The notes under the pieces were generated by a model. That model did not search any database and was not told the DNA's origin. It saw only the letters and a list, made by a program, of their open reading frames with translations. From Bin87 sp965115825 (GTDB lineage Bacteria > Chloroflexota > Dehalococcoidia > Lucifugimonadales > UBA3495), in the NCBI GenBank assembly GCA_965115825.1, contig OZ220464.1, forward strand, positions 3,038,001-3,102,000: 64,000 nucleotides of DNA, read 5' to 3'. The number at the start of each line of letters is the position of its first letter. Positions within the stretch are counted from its first letter, which is position 1. Positions 24,167 to 33,185 of the stretch are shown here, piece after piece. The translations under genes were made by a program, and so were the position numbers.

Positions 24167-26638
24167 CTACTGCGGCGCTTCGTAAATCACAACCTCGCCG
24201 GACGTGAACGCCAGCGAGAGCCGTCCTTCGTTCGCCCGCTCTGACATCCGCAGCGCTGCGTCGTCGCCATACGCCTCCTTTTCCCGAGGCCCCACTACGA
24301 CCCAGCGGACGCCATACTCCCGCAGCAGCGCCGAAGTCTCCTCGCCGTCGGCTGTAGTGTAGATGGTATCTACGTCGGAGCGGCGGCGCGACAGCTCAGG
24401 GTCAATGTCATCGCCGCGCCACTGGCGTTCGTGTCCCTCCCAGTACAGAATCGTAGCCCGCCCGGTGACGGCGGAAATCCCTCCGTACCCATCGTAGTCG
24501 CCGCCGACGGCTTCCACGATGCGGCCCGGCTCCGCATCCGCGTTTAGCCATTGGACTGCTTCATATACATCCGGAGATGAGCGACGCAAGTACTCCAAGC
24601 CATACAGCGTGTTGTCGTGCCAGCCCTCCCCGTCCGTCGTCCATCCGGTACGCTCAATCACGGCGGCGGCGGGATAGTAGGCCGAGACCAAAAGCAAGAT
24701 TGCGGCAACGCCGGTCCAGGTCCAGCGCAGCGCTGCCTGTAGCACAATCCACTCGTCAACCCACTGGCGACGCAGTTTAATGGCAACGATGTAGTAAATG
24801 CCCACCGCGCCGGCGATACCCAACAGCAGCCACGCTTGATAGTAGAATTTGAAAACCGTGTTCATCCGGTTGCCGAACTGGTCTGCAATATGGAACAGCT
24901 CGGTTCCCCCCAGCAGGAAGAACCCGGCGGCGGCCAGCAGCAGCGCGAACACCGCCCATCGCATCGGACGCCGTTCCTGCGCCAGCGTCAGCGCGCAGTA
25001 AATCGCCAGCGCTCCCAGCGCCAGCAGCGGCAGCGCTACGACCAGACGCATCGCCACCAGCCCGTCGACCAACGTGGTATCCGGAGACACGGATACCCTG
25101 ATGCCTGCCGCCACCAGCCACGCCGCCAGCGGAGCAACGCCCAGCGATGCCGCCAGCAGCCCGATAGCTCGTCGCCGACCCGTGGGCCAGTCCAGCTCCA
25201 GCGCAGCCCTGGCCACCAGACTGACGGCCAGAAAGCTCGGTACGCCCATAACCGTCAGGAATAATATCGGCCGCGTTCCCGGCCCGGTTAAGGGCAGGAT
25301 GCCCGAAGTCTGACTGTCAAAGGACGTATAGAAGGGCAGGTAGAACAGCGCGCCGGCCCCGGCCAGGCCAATGATCAGCAGGGCTGCCCGGTAGATTGAC
25401 CGCCCCAGCGCGTAACCCGTTGTCGGGATGGCGTCAGCTCGTTCCGGCGCCGCGCCCAGCAGCGTGATGGCCGGCGGAGCGTTTTCCCTGATAAACCAGC
25501 GCACGGCGGCGGCGGCTCCTACGATGCACAGGTACAGCGGAAAGTCCCAGGCGTTGATAAAGGCCAAGGCGCCCAGGATCAGGGCCAGGGCCCCGGCCTC
25601 CCACGGCCTGTCTCTCAGCCACTCCATCCCCGGCGGTTCCGGGGTCATCAGCAGCGCGAGGGCCAGCGCAAGGGCCAGCGTCAGGAAAGGCAGCGCGGTG
25701 ACGTGGGCATGCAGGTCTCCCAGTAGGAAGCTGAAAAACGGAAACTCGGTAATCGTATAGTCCAGCGACACGCCGCCCTCGGCCAGAGTGTCTATGACCC
25801 GCGTGCCGCGCCACCACCACCAGAAATCGTCGGGCAGCCAGCCGCTGCCGCCGGCCGGCGGCTCCAATCCCTTGATGCTCAACCACTGCCAGAACCATTC
25901 GCCGCCTATCCCGCGCACGTAGGCCAGCTCCAGTACGCCGGATAGGTTCCCCAGCAGCGTTATCCCCAAAGCGGCCAAAACGCCCGTCAGCAGGGCCGGC
26001 GCAACTCGCGCGCCGGCCAGTCGCAGCAAGTTGTACGTCAACCCCATCGCTCCGGCCGCCAGCATGGCCGGCACGGTAGCCATGGCTAGGTTGTAAGCAA
26101 CGCCGGCGGGAACCCCCGTCAAATGGGTAAGCATGGCAGCCATGTAATGCCCGCCGTAGTAATACGCGATGCCGTGCCCCGAAAGCCATTGGTCTTCGGG
26201 AGGAAATCCCGTTGCGTTGACCACGGCGTTCATGATGCCGAAGTCCATCGGCTTCTCAGTGTGGCCGATTGCCGGAACCTCGCTGATGACCAGCGCCCAG
26301 AACGCAAACATGGCCAGGAACAGCAACTCGGTAGCCGCTACTACCATCCAGCGGCGGCGCAGAAAATCCTGTAGCTCCACCCGCTGCCGCCAGGCCAGCC
26401 ACGCAGCGATTGCCGCCAGCGCCGCCAGCAGGGCAACGATGCCGCCCGCCGAGTTGGGTATCACTCCCAGCGTGCCGCCGACCCAGGTAAGCCAAGCCAG
26501 CAGCAGCAGCGCCAGCATGCGCGAAACGGCCCATCCCCGGTCCGGCAAACGCCCCAATCCGCAGACGGTGGACGCAATGGGAAATCCCACCAGCGACAAC
26601 ACCCAGAGGGCAAACAGCCAGGCGATGAGATCCGACAC
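24167..26638 (-). CDS. DUF2298/YYY-family multi-pass membrane protein
   Basis: An 823-residue integral membrane protein with about fifteen hydrophobic segments and the family hallmark AYYYGGHYMAAML (near residue 160). A large loop WWRGTRVIDT and a soluble C-terminal domain (EAVQWLNADAEPGRIVEA ... YGVRWVVVGPREKEAYG) resemble the extracytoplasmic parts of GT-C-type glycosyltransferases. The family is found in Chloroflexota and Archaea; its reaction is unknown, with transfer of a lipid-linked sugar the common guess. It is last in a minus-strand group with ftsY (22 bp upstream), rnc and the DsbA-like gene. Confidence 0.85.
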   Translation of the reverse strand: MSDLIAWLFALWVLSLVGFPIASTVCGLGRLPDRGWAVSRMLALLLLAWLTWVGGTLGVIPNSAGGIVALLAALAAIAAWLAWRQRVELQDFLRRRWMVVAATELLFLAMFAFWALVISEVPAIGHTEKPMDFGIMNAVVNATGFPPEDQWLSGHGIAYYYGGHYMAAMLTHLTGVPAGVAYNLAMATVPAMLAAGAMGLTYNLLRLAGARVAPALLTGVLAALGITLLGNLSGVLELAYVRGIGGEWFWQWLSIKGLEPPAGGSGWLPDDFWWWWRGTRVIDTLAEGGVSLDYTITEFPFFSFLLGDLHAHVTALPFLTLALALALALLMTPEPPGMEWLRDRPWEAGALALILGALAFINAWDFPLYLCIVGAAAAVRWFIRENAPPAITLLGAAPERADAIPTTGYALGRSIYRAALLIIGLAGAGALFYLPFYTSFDSQTSGILPLTGPGTRPILFLTVMGVPSFLAVSLVARAALELDWPTGRRRAIGLLAASLGVAPLAAWLVAAGIRVSVSPDTTLVDGLVAMRLVVALPLLALGALAIYCALTLAQERRPMRWAVFALLLAAAGFFLLGGTELFHIADQFGNRMNTVFKFYYQAWLLLGIAGAVGIYYIVAIKLRRQWVDEWIVLQAALRWTWTGVAAILLLVSAYYPAAAVIERTGWTTDGEGWHDNTLYGLEYLRRSSPDVYEAVQWLNADAEPGRIVEAVGGDYDGYGGISAVTGRATILYWEGHERQWRGDDIDPELSRRRSDVDTIYTTADGEETSALLREYGVRWVVVGPREKEAYGDDAALRMSERANEGRLSLAFTSGEVVIYEAPQ

Positions 26639-26660
26639 GGTTTAACGCTAAAGTAGCTGG

Positions 26661-27623
26661 TCAGGCTGCGGGAGCAAGCAGCGCGTCCACGAACTCGCGG
26701 GCGTCAAACGGCGCTATGTCGTCCAGCCCTTCGCCGGTGCCGATGAACAGTATCGGCACTCCCAGCTCCCGGTGGATGGACAGGACAATCCCCCCGCGAG
26801 CGGTGCCGTCGAGCTTGGCCAGAAAAATGCCGGTGCATCCCACCGCATCCGTAAAAGCGCGCGCCTGCGTCAGCCCGTTGTGCCCGGTCGTAGCGTCCAG
26901 CGTGAGCAACACTTGATGCGGCGCGGCATCGTCCAGCCCGTTGATGACGCGGCGGACTTTGCGAAGCTCATCCATCAGGTTGTGTCGAGTGTGCAGTCGC
27001 CCGGCGGTGTCAACAATGAGAACGTCGGCTCCCCGCGCGCGCGCCGCCTGCCAGGCGTCGTAGGCCACCGCGCCTGGATCCGCCCCATGCTGGTGGCTGA
27101 TGACGTCCACGCCGGCCCGCTGACCGAGAATCTCCAGCTGCTCCTCGGCGGCGGCTCGGAAAGTGTCGGCGGCGCCCAGCACCACTTTCTTGCCGGCCCC
27201 GGTGAAGTGATGCGCCAGCTTAGCGATGCTGGTAGTTTTGCCAACCCCGTTGACCCCGCACACCAGGATGACATAAGGCGTGGCAATAGCGTCATCGTCA
27301 AACCAGGCGTCGGCGTTGCCCTGCAATGACAGCTCGGTTGCCAGCAGGTCTTTGAGCCGAACCAGCGCCTGCTCCCCATCGGCAATACGGCCGGCCCATA
27401 CATCGGCGCGCAGGTCGTCAATGACCGCCATAACCGTCTCAACGGCTATGTCCGCGGAGATGAGAATCTCCTCAAGCTCATCCCAAACCGCGTCGTCCAG
27501 CCGGGATGATTTGGAAAAGAGACCGCGAATGCGCCCAAACCATCCATCACGACTGCGCTTGACGCCGGCGTCGGTCTGCTTACGGTTAGCCTCGGCCCGG
27601 TTGCGTTTGAAGATGGACAACAT
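26661..27623 (-). CDS. ftsY: Signal recognition particle receptor FtsY
   Basis: A 320-residue SRP GTPase. The N-terminal four-helix N domain is followed by the G domain with P-loop GVNGVGKT (residues 123-130), the FRAAAEEQL insertion box, DTAGRLHTRHNLMDEL (G3) and AKLDGTARGG (G4). FtsY docks ribosome-nascent-chain-SRP complexes at the inner membrane and releases them to SecYEG by reciprocal GTP hydrolysis with Ffh. There is only a short basic N-terminus (MLSIFKRNRAEANRKQ) in place of the long acidic A domain of E. coli, as is usual in non-enteric bacteria. It lies 39 bp after rnc, a frequent pairing. Confidence 0.97.
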   Translation of the reverse strand: MLSIFKRNRAEANRKQTDAGVKRSRDGWFGRIRGLFSKSSRLDDAVWDELEEILISADIAVETVMAVIDDLRADVWAGRIADGEQALVRLKDLLATELSLQGNADAWFDDDAIATPYVILVCGVNGVGKTTSIAKLAHHFTGAGKKVVLGAADTFRAAAEEQLEILGQRAGVDVISHQHGADPGAVAYDAWQAARARGADVLIVDTAGRLHTRHNLMDELRKVRRVINGLDDAAPHQVLLTLDATTGHNGLTQARAFTDAVGCTGIFLAKLDGTARGGIVLSIHRELGVPILFIGTGEGLDDIAPFDAREFVDALLAPAA

Positions 27624-27662
27624 ACCGGGGAAAGGTTATCAGCGTAGTTGATGCGGCGCAAG

Positions 27663-28382
27663 TTAGGAGATTGCCGTCAGCGCCTTTCGCGCCGCTTCCG
27701 TCTCGGCGGCGCTCTTGCTGCGGCCTATGCCAACGCCCAGCGCTTTACCGTCCATCACCACCTCAACGACGAACTGCGGCGAGTGATCCTGGCCGGAGCG
27801 TTCCACTACCCGATAGGTGGGTGTAGGCTTGCCCTTTCTTTGCAGGAACTCCTGAAGATCTGATTTGGGGTTGTCAGGCTGCCAGCCCGGTTCCAATGCC
27901 CGGCCAAGTGGTTCGGCCAGGGTGTCCAGCACGAGCCGGCGGGCTGCGTCATAGCCGGCGTCCAGGTACACGGCGGCTATCAGCGACTCCATCACGTCGC
28001 CCCGGATGGCTTCGCCGCGCCGTCCGCCCTCTTCCTCGCAGCCCCGGCCCAGCCGGGCGTAATCACCCAGCTCCAGCCGGTCAGCGGCGACGGCAAGCGC
28101 GCGTTGGCTCAGCAGCGCAGTCCACCGCCGGGTCAATCCGCCTTCATCGCAGTCAGGCAGCCGATGGTACAGCTCCTCGCTCACGATAAGGCGCGCCACC
28201 ACGTCGCCCAGAAACTCGAGACGTTCGTAGGTGTCCGCGGCCGTCCCACCTTTCTCGCTCACATAGGAACGATGTGTGAACGCCTGGCACAGCAAACCCT
28301 GGTCCCGGAAAGCCAGGCCCAGGGTTTGCTCTAATTCGGCGAGAGGCCGCCCTCCGCCGGGATTAGCGTCGGACGCCTTCAT
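27663..28382 (-). CDS. rnc: Ribonuclease III
   Basis: A 239-residue enzyme that cleaves double-stranded RNA, needed for rRNA and mRNA processing. The catalytic domain carries the signature ERLEFLGDVVARLIVSE (residues about 53-69, with the acidic metal ligands) and a second acidic pair near GDVMESLIAAVYLD. A double-stranded RNA-binding domain follows from DLQEFLQRKGKPTPTY to the C-terminus (KSAAETEAARKAL). The ATG at 28382 lies 20 bases inside the end of the DsbA-like gene, indicating translational coupling. Length and motifs are normal. Confidence 0.97.
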   Translation of the reverse strand: MKASDANPGGGRPLAELEQTLGLAFRDQGLLCQAFTHRSYVSEKGGTAADTYERLEFLGDVVARLIVSEELYHRLPDCDEGGLTRRWTALLSQRALAVAADRLELGDYARLGRGCEEEGGRRGEAIRGDVMESLIAAVYLDAGYDAARRLVLDTLAEPLGRALEPGWQPDNPKSDLQEFLQRKGKPTPTYRVVERSGQDHSPQFVVEVVMDGKALGVGIGRSKSAAETEAARKALTAIS

Positions 28383-28995
28383 AAGGCCAGGGCGGAGAAG
28401 GTCGCTTGACTTCGCCGACGTGCTTGTGGTCAGCCACTATCTCCACCAGATTGTTGTAGATTGAGCCGGCTTCCTCGTCGCTCGGTATGAACATTTTGAC
28501 GAAGGCCGCGTTGTTGTTGGGAAACACGTACAGCGGCACCCCGAAAGCGCCGTGCACTTCCACTGCTTCCGTGTGACTTTCGCCGATTTCGCGCATCACG
28601 TCGGGATCCGCCAGGTCTTCGGCGAAACGGCCCATATCAACGCCGGACGCTTCGGCAACCGCGTTGATGGCGTCCGCGTCGGTCAGGTCAATCCTGTCTT
28701 CGTGCCGCGCCCGCAGCAGGTTGATGAAGAAGCGGTCAAAGATCTCCGGCCCCTGGCGCTTGGCCGCTACGCCCGCTCGGAGTTCCAGCAGCGCGTTGTC
28801 TGAATCGTCCTGCTCCCAGTACTTGAAACCGTCGTCATTGTTGTTGTCGTGATTCACCTGAACCAGCGAGAACGGCTTGAGGTCCACATTGACTTCGTGG
28901 TCCGTGTTCTCGCGCACTTTCGCCCACCACATGGCGGCGTTGTACACGAAGGGTCAACGGAAGTCGTAATAAACGGTGAAATCGGATTCAGCCAT
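28363..28995 (-). CDS. DsbA/FrnE-like thioredoxin-fold protein with an in-frame TGA, candidate selenoprotein
   Basis: Starts at ATG 28995 after a GGAGGTGTC ribosome site and reads MAESDFTVYYDFR, then TGA (28954-28956, codon 14), then PFVYNAAMWWAKV, and stays open to 28363 (211 codons including stop). In this family the position right after the first beta strand (DF-x-C-P-x-x-Y) is the catalytic cysteine, so the TGA replaces exactly that residue. The rest of the domain is intact, with VHGAFGVPLYVF holding the cis-proline. Selenocysteine at a redox active site is the simplest reading. A nonsense mutation or sequencing error is the alternative. An extended -10-like tgctacaat lies upstream (minus strand, 29055-29063). 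It overlaps rnc by 20 bp. Confidence 0.7.
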
Positions 28996-29254
28996 GAAGA
29001 CACCTCCACAGAGTTCAAACGCGGCGGGCGCTCCCCCGCGTCGCAATTGCCGGGATTGTAGCATATACAAACGCCGGCGTCATCGGCAACCTTCAAAATC
29101 AGCCTTTACGGAATCTATCGGAGCTTGGCTATAGGCAGTACGCCGTTGACTGCTGGGCCGGGGTAAAGTAAAGGTTGCGGTCGGGCCGGATAGGGGTTAG
29201 TGTATGTTGGAACTGAATATCTCAGTAATTATGGACTGAACCGGGAGGTATATT

Positions 29255-29857
29255 ATGACGCTAGCCAGCCGAGTGCGCAGCGGGAACATCGCCCCGCCCG
29301 CCACCAACACCACCGTTTATGAGGCCATCCACCGGCGACGGATGAACAACGAGTTTGGCGACGCAATCCCGGGCCGAGACATCCTGGAGCGGATGCTGGA
29401 TGCCGCCATCTGGGCGCCGAACCATCGCCTGACCAATCCATGGCGCTTCTTCGTGCTGGAAAAGGGCGGAGACAAGCGCGCGGAAGTGGCGCAGCTCGCC
29501 TATGACCAGGTGTACCAGCGTAGCCAAAATCACGAAAACGCCAACGGCAGCCGGCAGCGCGTGCTCGATTCTCCCGCGCTGATTTATGTGTACAGCATCC
29601 CCGGCGACACCGCGGAACTGACCTGGGAAAACTACGCCGCCGCCTGCTGCGCAGTACAGAACTTCCTCCTCGCCGGGGTTGCCGAAGGACTGGCCGGAGA
29701 CTGGAGTACCGGGAACACCACCCGGCATCACCGGCTGGCGGAAACCCTGGGCGGCGCCCCGGACTGGACGATGGTCGGCGCGCTTTTCATCGGCTACCCA
29801 TCCCGGCCGTCCGCCTCGGTGCGCTCGCCAGCGAGCGAAGTTACCGCCTGGCTGTAA
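29255..29857 (+). CDS. Nitroreductase-family flavoprotein
   Basis: A 200-residue FMN enzyme starting after cgggaggtatatt. The N-terminus AIHRRRMNNEFGDAIP is the FMN-phosphate-binding R-x-R-R region of nitroreductases, followed by LDAAIWAPNHRLTNPWRFFV and ENYAAACCAVQNFLLAGVAEGL, then the conserved late glycine loop (VGALFIGYP). These proteins reduce nitro compounds, quinones or other substrates with NAD(P)H in the cytoplasm. The actual substrate is unknown. The gene stands alone, 72 bp before the TPP decarboxylase pair on the same strand, so cotranscription is possible. Confidence 0.85.
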   Translation: MTLASRVRSGNIAPPATNTTVYEAIHRRRMNNEFGDAIPGRDILERMLDAAIWAPNHRLTNPWRFFVLEKGGDKRAEVAQLAYDQVYQRSQNHENANGSRQRVLDSPALIYVYSIPGDTAELTWENYAAACCAVQNFLLAGVAEGLAGDWSTGNTTRHHRLAETLGGAPDWTMVGALFIGYPSRPSASVRSPASEVTAWL

Positions 29858-29929
29858 GCGCCGGGCCGTAAATATGCGTTATACTGGCCCGCGCTTCACC
29901 GCGCACTTTCCATCAAGGAGCCAACGCTT

Positions 29930-30436
29930 ATGCTTTGGGCGGAGACCATCGTTGACACCCTGAAAAACTGGGACACGTCGCTGATTGCATACGTGCCCGA
30001 CATATCCATCGACCGCGTCACCAGCATCATCGCCGCTGACCCCTTCTTTCACCTGGTGTCCTGCACCCGGGAGGAAGAAGCCGTCGGAGTGGCCGTCGGC
30101 AGCTACGCCGTAGGCCGCAACGCCGCCGTCTTCATGCAGTCCAGCGGTTTCGGCAACAGCGTCAACGGCATCGCCAGCCTCTGCCTACCCGCTCGGACGC
30201 CCATACCCATTTTCATGAACCTGCGCGGTCAAGTCGGCGAGTTCAACATCGCTCAGATTGCTATGGGCCGCAATACCAAACCCATACTTGACCTGTTCGG
30301 CATCGCCCATTACACCCTGGAAACCGAAGACCGCATGGACACCCTGCTCGACGGCATAATGAAACTCTGCCACGCCCACCGCAACCCGGTGGCCATCTGC
30401 ATGACCCCCATGCTCCACGGAGGGAAAATTGCTTAG
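29930..30436 (+). CDS. TPP-dependent decarboxylase, alpha (PYR) subunit, sulfopyruvate decarboxylase-like
   Basis: A 168-residue chain containing only the N-terminal pyrimidine-binding domain of TPP enzymes. CTREEEAVGVAVGSYAVGR includes the glutamate that activates thiamine, followed by FMQSSGFGNSVNGIASLC and PIPIFMNLRGQVGE. This split layout is that of sulfopyruvate decarboxylase (ComDE) and phosphonopyruvate decarboxylase. The start follows aaggagccaacgctt. The beta subunit gene overlaps by eight bases, so the subunits are made together. The substrate (sulfopyruvate, phosphonopyruvate or another 2-oxo acid) cannot be decided from sequence alone. Confidence 0.8.
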   Translation: MLWAETIVDTLKNWDTSLIAYVPDISIDRVTSIIAADPFFHLVSCTREEEAVGVAVGSYAVGRNAAVFMQSSGFGNSVNGIASLCLPARTPIPIFMNLRGQVGEFNIAQIAMGRNTKPILDLFGIAHYTLETEDRMDTLLDGIMKLCHAHRNPVAICMTPMLHGGKIA

Positions 30437-30986
30437 GTTTGACGCTACCCAACTCGTGCTGCGGCGCGCCGGCGACTCGCCCATCGTCGCCAACCTTGGC
30501 CCCACCAGCGACGAGCTCTACCACGCCGGCCACCGGGATCGCAACTTCTACACCTACGGCAGCATGGGCCTCTGCTCCTCCATCGCCCTCGGCATGGCTC
30601 TCTCCACCCACGACAAGGTCATTTCCCTGGACGGCGACGGTTCCCTGCTGATGAACCTCGGCGCCATCGCCACCATCGGGCGCGAAAACCCGCCCAATCT
30701 GGTCGTAGTCGTGTGGGACAACGAAGCTTGGGGACAGACCGGCGGACAGCCCAGCCACACGGCTACCAACACCAACCTGGAAGAAGTAGCCCACTCCTGC
30801 GGCATCGGCAAGACGGCCACGGTGCGCGACCTGGAAACCCTGGCCGAGGCCCTCGACCGCGCCCTGGCCGAGCCGGGCCCCTGGTTCATCGTGGCCAAAA
30901 TTGCAGAGGCGGAGGAATATATGCCGGTGGCGCCGGTGGAACCTGAGTTCACCCTGTACCGTTTCCGGAATACCTACGTACCCTGA
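30429..30986 (+). CDS. TPP-dependent decarboxylase, beta (PP) subunit
   Basis: A 185-residue chain with the diphosphate-binding half of the enzyme. It has TYGSMGLCSSIALGMAL and the GDGSLLMNLGAIATIGREN motif, the GDG-x(20+)-N magnesium/TPP signature completed by VVWDNEAWGQTGG. The start is a TTG at 30429, inside the end of the alpha gene and preceded by cggaggg; no ATG is available near. With the alpha subunit it should form an alpha2beta2 or larger decarboxylase. The C-terminal part is short, as in ComE. Confidence 0.8.
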   Translation: MLRFDATQLVLRRAGDSPIVANLGPTSDELYHAGHRDRNFYTYGSMGLCSSIALGMALSTHDKVISLDGDGSLLMNLGAIATIGRENPPNLVVVVWDNEAWGQTGGQPSHTATNTNLEEVAHSCGIGKTATVRDLETLAEALDRALAEPGPWFIVAKIAEAEEYMPVAPVEPEFTLYRFRNTYVP

Positions 30987-31086
30987 TGCGCAGTTTGCCA
31001 TCGCGCCGGCGGTTGGGCTATGATGGAAAGAGAGGCGGCTGCGGCTGCTGACTTGCCCCCGCGGCGTTCAGGAGATGCTCAGCCCT

Positions 31087-32151
31087 ATGACCGAGGCCCA
31101 AGCCAACATTACCGACACCGATGCCGAGCCGGCTATTGCTGTTGCCCCCCCTGTCAACGGCGTGCCGCTGCCGGAGGGATTGGTCGCCGCCGACCTGATA
31201 GAGGTCTGCCGGCAAATGCTCCTGGTGCGCGCCATGGACGAGCGCATCTGGATGATGAACCGGCAGGGGAAAGTTCCCATTGCGGCGTCCTGCCAGGGGC
31301 ACGAGGCCGCGCAAATGGGTACGCTCCTCGCAGCGCAAAAGGACGGAGACTGCTTCCTGTTCCCCTACTACCGCGACCTGGCCATCAAGATGGCCGCCGG
31401 GCTGACGCCCCGGCAAGTCATGCTGTCCTTTATGGGCAAGGCCGGAGATCCCTACTCCGGCGCCCGTCAATTCCCGCTGCAAGGCGCAGACTTGCCCCGG
31501 CGCATCATCCAGATTTCCAACGTAGTGGCCGCCAGCCTAACCCAGAGTGTAGGCTACGCTTTGGGCTGCAAAATGCTGGGCGACGCCACCGTTACCCTCT
31601 GCTGCTTCGGCGACGGCGCCACCAGCCAGGGCGAAACCCACGAAGCCATGAACTTCGCCGCAATTCACAAACTCCCGGTGCTGTTCATCTGCGAAAACAA
31701 CAGGTTCGCTATCTCAACCCCGCAAGCCTCGCAGATGGTCGTCAGCGACGTGGCCGCCCGCGCCGAGGGGTACGGCTTTCCGGGTTTCGTAGTCGACGGC
31801 TTGGACGCCATCGCCTGCTACGAAGCGGCCCGGCAGGGCATTCACCACGCCCGGCAGCACGGGCCCGCCCTGGTGGAAATGAAGGTCGAGCGTTTTATGC
31901 CCCACACCACCGACGACGACGACCGCCGCTATCGCGACCGCGATGCACTGGACGCAGCCCGGCAGTTCGACCCGGTCACTACCTTCCCGGCGCAATTGCT
32001 CCAGCGCGGAATCATCACCCAGGCCCAGGTCGACCAATTCCGAGCCGACGCCAAACAGCAGGTCGACGACGCCACCGACTTTGCCGACGCCGCCTCCCCT
32101 CCGGACGCCGGCGGCATTTACGACCACCTGTACGTTCAGGAAGGCCCATAA
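31087..32151 (+). CDS. 2-oxo acid dehydrogenase E1, alpha subunit
   Basis: A 354-residue TPP-binding subunit of a pyruvate/branched-chain-type dehydrogenase. It carries the phosphate-binding CCFGDGATSQGETHEAMNFA (GDG...N) with the ligand asparagine in FICENNRFAIST, LLVRAMDERIWMMNRQGKV at the N-terminus, and RYRDRD-like charged loops near the end. ATG 31087 is 13 bases from AGGAG; the ATG at 31075 is too close to it to be preferred. The stop overlaps the beta-subunit ATG by one base (TAATG). Pyruvate or branched-chain 2-oxo acids are possible substrates. The long plus-strand frame running through this gene in another phase is not coding. Confidence 0.9.
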   Translation: MTEAQANITDTDAEPAIAVAPPVNGVPLPEGLVAADLIEVCRQMLLVRAMDERIWMMNRQGKVPIAASCQGHEAAQMGTLLAAQKDGDCFLFPYYRDLAIKMAAGLTPRQVMLSFMGKAGDPYSGARQFPLQGADLPRRIIQISNVVAASLTQSVGYALGCKMLGDATVTLCCFGDGATSQGETHEAMNFAAIHKLPVLFICENNRFAISTPQASQMVVSDVAARAEGYGFPGFVVDGLDAIACYEAARQGIHHARQHGPALVEMKVERFMPHTTDDDDRRYRDRDALDAARQFDPVTTFPAQLLQRGIITQAQVDQFRADAKQQVDDATDFADAASPPDAGGIYDHLYVQEGP

Positions 32152-33134
32152 TGCCGGAGTTAACGGTAATCGAAGCGGTGCGTTCAGCCCTGCGCGAGGA
32201 AATGCAGCGCGATGAACGGGTCTTCGTCATGGGCGAGGATGTAGGCCAGCGCGGCGGCGTGTTCCTGGCCACGCAAGGCTTCATCGAAGATTTCGGGCCG
32301 CAGCGTGTGCTGGACACGCCCCTCGCCGAGGCGTCAATCATGGGCATCGCCCTCGGCGCGGCGTTCCGGGGGCTGCGCCCGATTCCGGAAGTCCAGTTCT
32401 CCGATTTCGTCTGGCCCAGCATGAACCAGCTCATCGGCGAGGCCTCCCGCGTCCACTACGGAACCAATGGCGCCCTCAAAGTTCCCATGACCGTCCGCAT
32501 CCCCTACGGCGGCGGAATCCGCGGCGGCCTCTATCATTCGCAGAACGTGGAAGCGCTGTTCTTTCATACGCCGGGTCTGCTCGTAGTGACCCCCTCCACG
32601 CCCTACGAAGCCAAAGGTCTGCTGAAGTCGGCCATCCGAGACGATAACCCGGTGATATTCCTCGAGCACAAGAAAACCTACCGACTGGTGCGCGGCGAGG
32701 TGCCCGACGAAGAATATACCCTGCCCATCGGGCCGGCGGACATCAAACGGCCCGGCTCCGACATTACCGTGGTCAGCTACGGCTTGGCGATGCACTACGG
32801 CTTGGCCGCGGCGACGACGGCAGCGGCGGAGGGCATCAGCCCCGAAGTGATTGACCTGCGGACGCTCAAACCTCTGGACACGGAGACCATCCTGGCATCC
32901 GTGCGCAAAACCGGCAAGCTGCTGGTGGTGCACGAGGACAACCTCAGCGGCGGGGTCGGCGCCGAAATCGCCGCCTTGGCCGCCGCTGAAGCCTTCGAAT
33001 ACCTGGACGCCCCCATCGCCCGGCTATGCGGCCCTGATGTCCCTACCATGCCCTTTGCCCAAACGCTGGAAGACGCTTATATGCCCGACCCCGACGCGAT
33101 TGCGGTGGAAATCCGTCGCCTGGCCGCCTACTGA
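32151..33134 (+). CDS. 2-oxo acid dehydrogenase E1, beta subunit
   Basis: 327 residues, transketolase-like pyrimidine-binding subunit. VFVMGEDVGQRGGVF has the thiamine-activating glutamate, then RVLDTPLAEASIMGIALGAA, and the C-terminal half carries DLRTLKPLDTETILASV and LLVVHEDNLSGGVGAEIAA. It begins exactly at the end of the alpha gene (one-base overlap), and E2 follows 51 bp later. This is a standard E1alpha-E1beta-E2 order; no E3 gene is present in the window. An open frame extends 5' of this ATG but encodes nonsense in the wrong phase. Confidence 0.93.
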   Translation: MPELTVIEAVRSALREEMQRDERVFVMGEDVGQRGGVFLATQGFIEDFGPQRVLDTPLAEASIMGIALGAAFRGLRPIPEVQFSDFVWPSMNQLIGEASRVHYGTNGALKVPMTVRIPYGGGIRGGLYHSQNVEALFFHTPGLLVVTPSTPYEAKGLLKSAIRDDNPVIFLEHKKTYRLVRGEVPDEEYTLPIGPADIKRPGSDITVVSYGLAMHYGLAAATTAAAEGISPEVIDLRTLKPLDTETILASVRKTGKLLVVHEDNLSGGVGAEIAALAAAEAFEYLDAPIARLCGPDVPTMPFAQTLEDAYMPDPDAIAVEIRRLAAY

Positions 33135-33185
33135 CGGCCCACCGACGGACGGATTGTGCCGGCCGCGCTGTTAAGGACGTAACTT

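Noticed and set aside
28954..28956. Treating the DsbA-like gene as a pseudogene or starting it after the TGA
   Set aside because: The upstream 13 codons have a good ribosome site and encode the expected first strand, and the stop falls exactly on the catalytic residue with no other damage. Selenocysteine is the better working model.
31020..33134. A single 704-codon plus-strand frame
   Set aside because: Only its 3' part (from 32151) is the E1 beta subunit. The 5' part is an Arg/Pro-rich shadow of the E1 alpha gene, which is in another phase with full family motifs.
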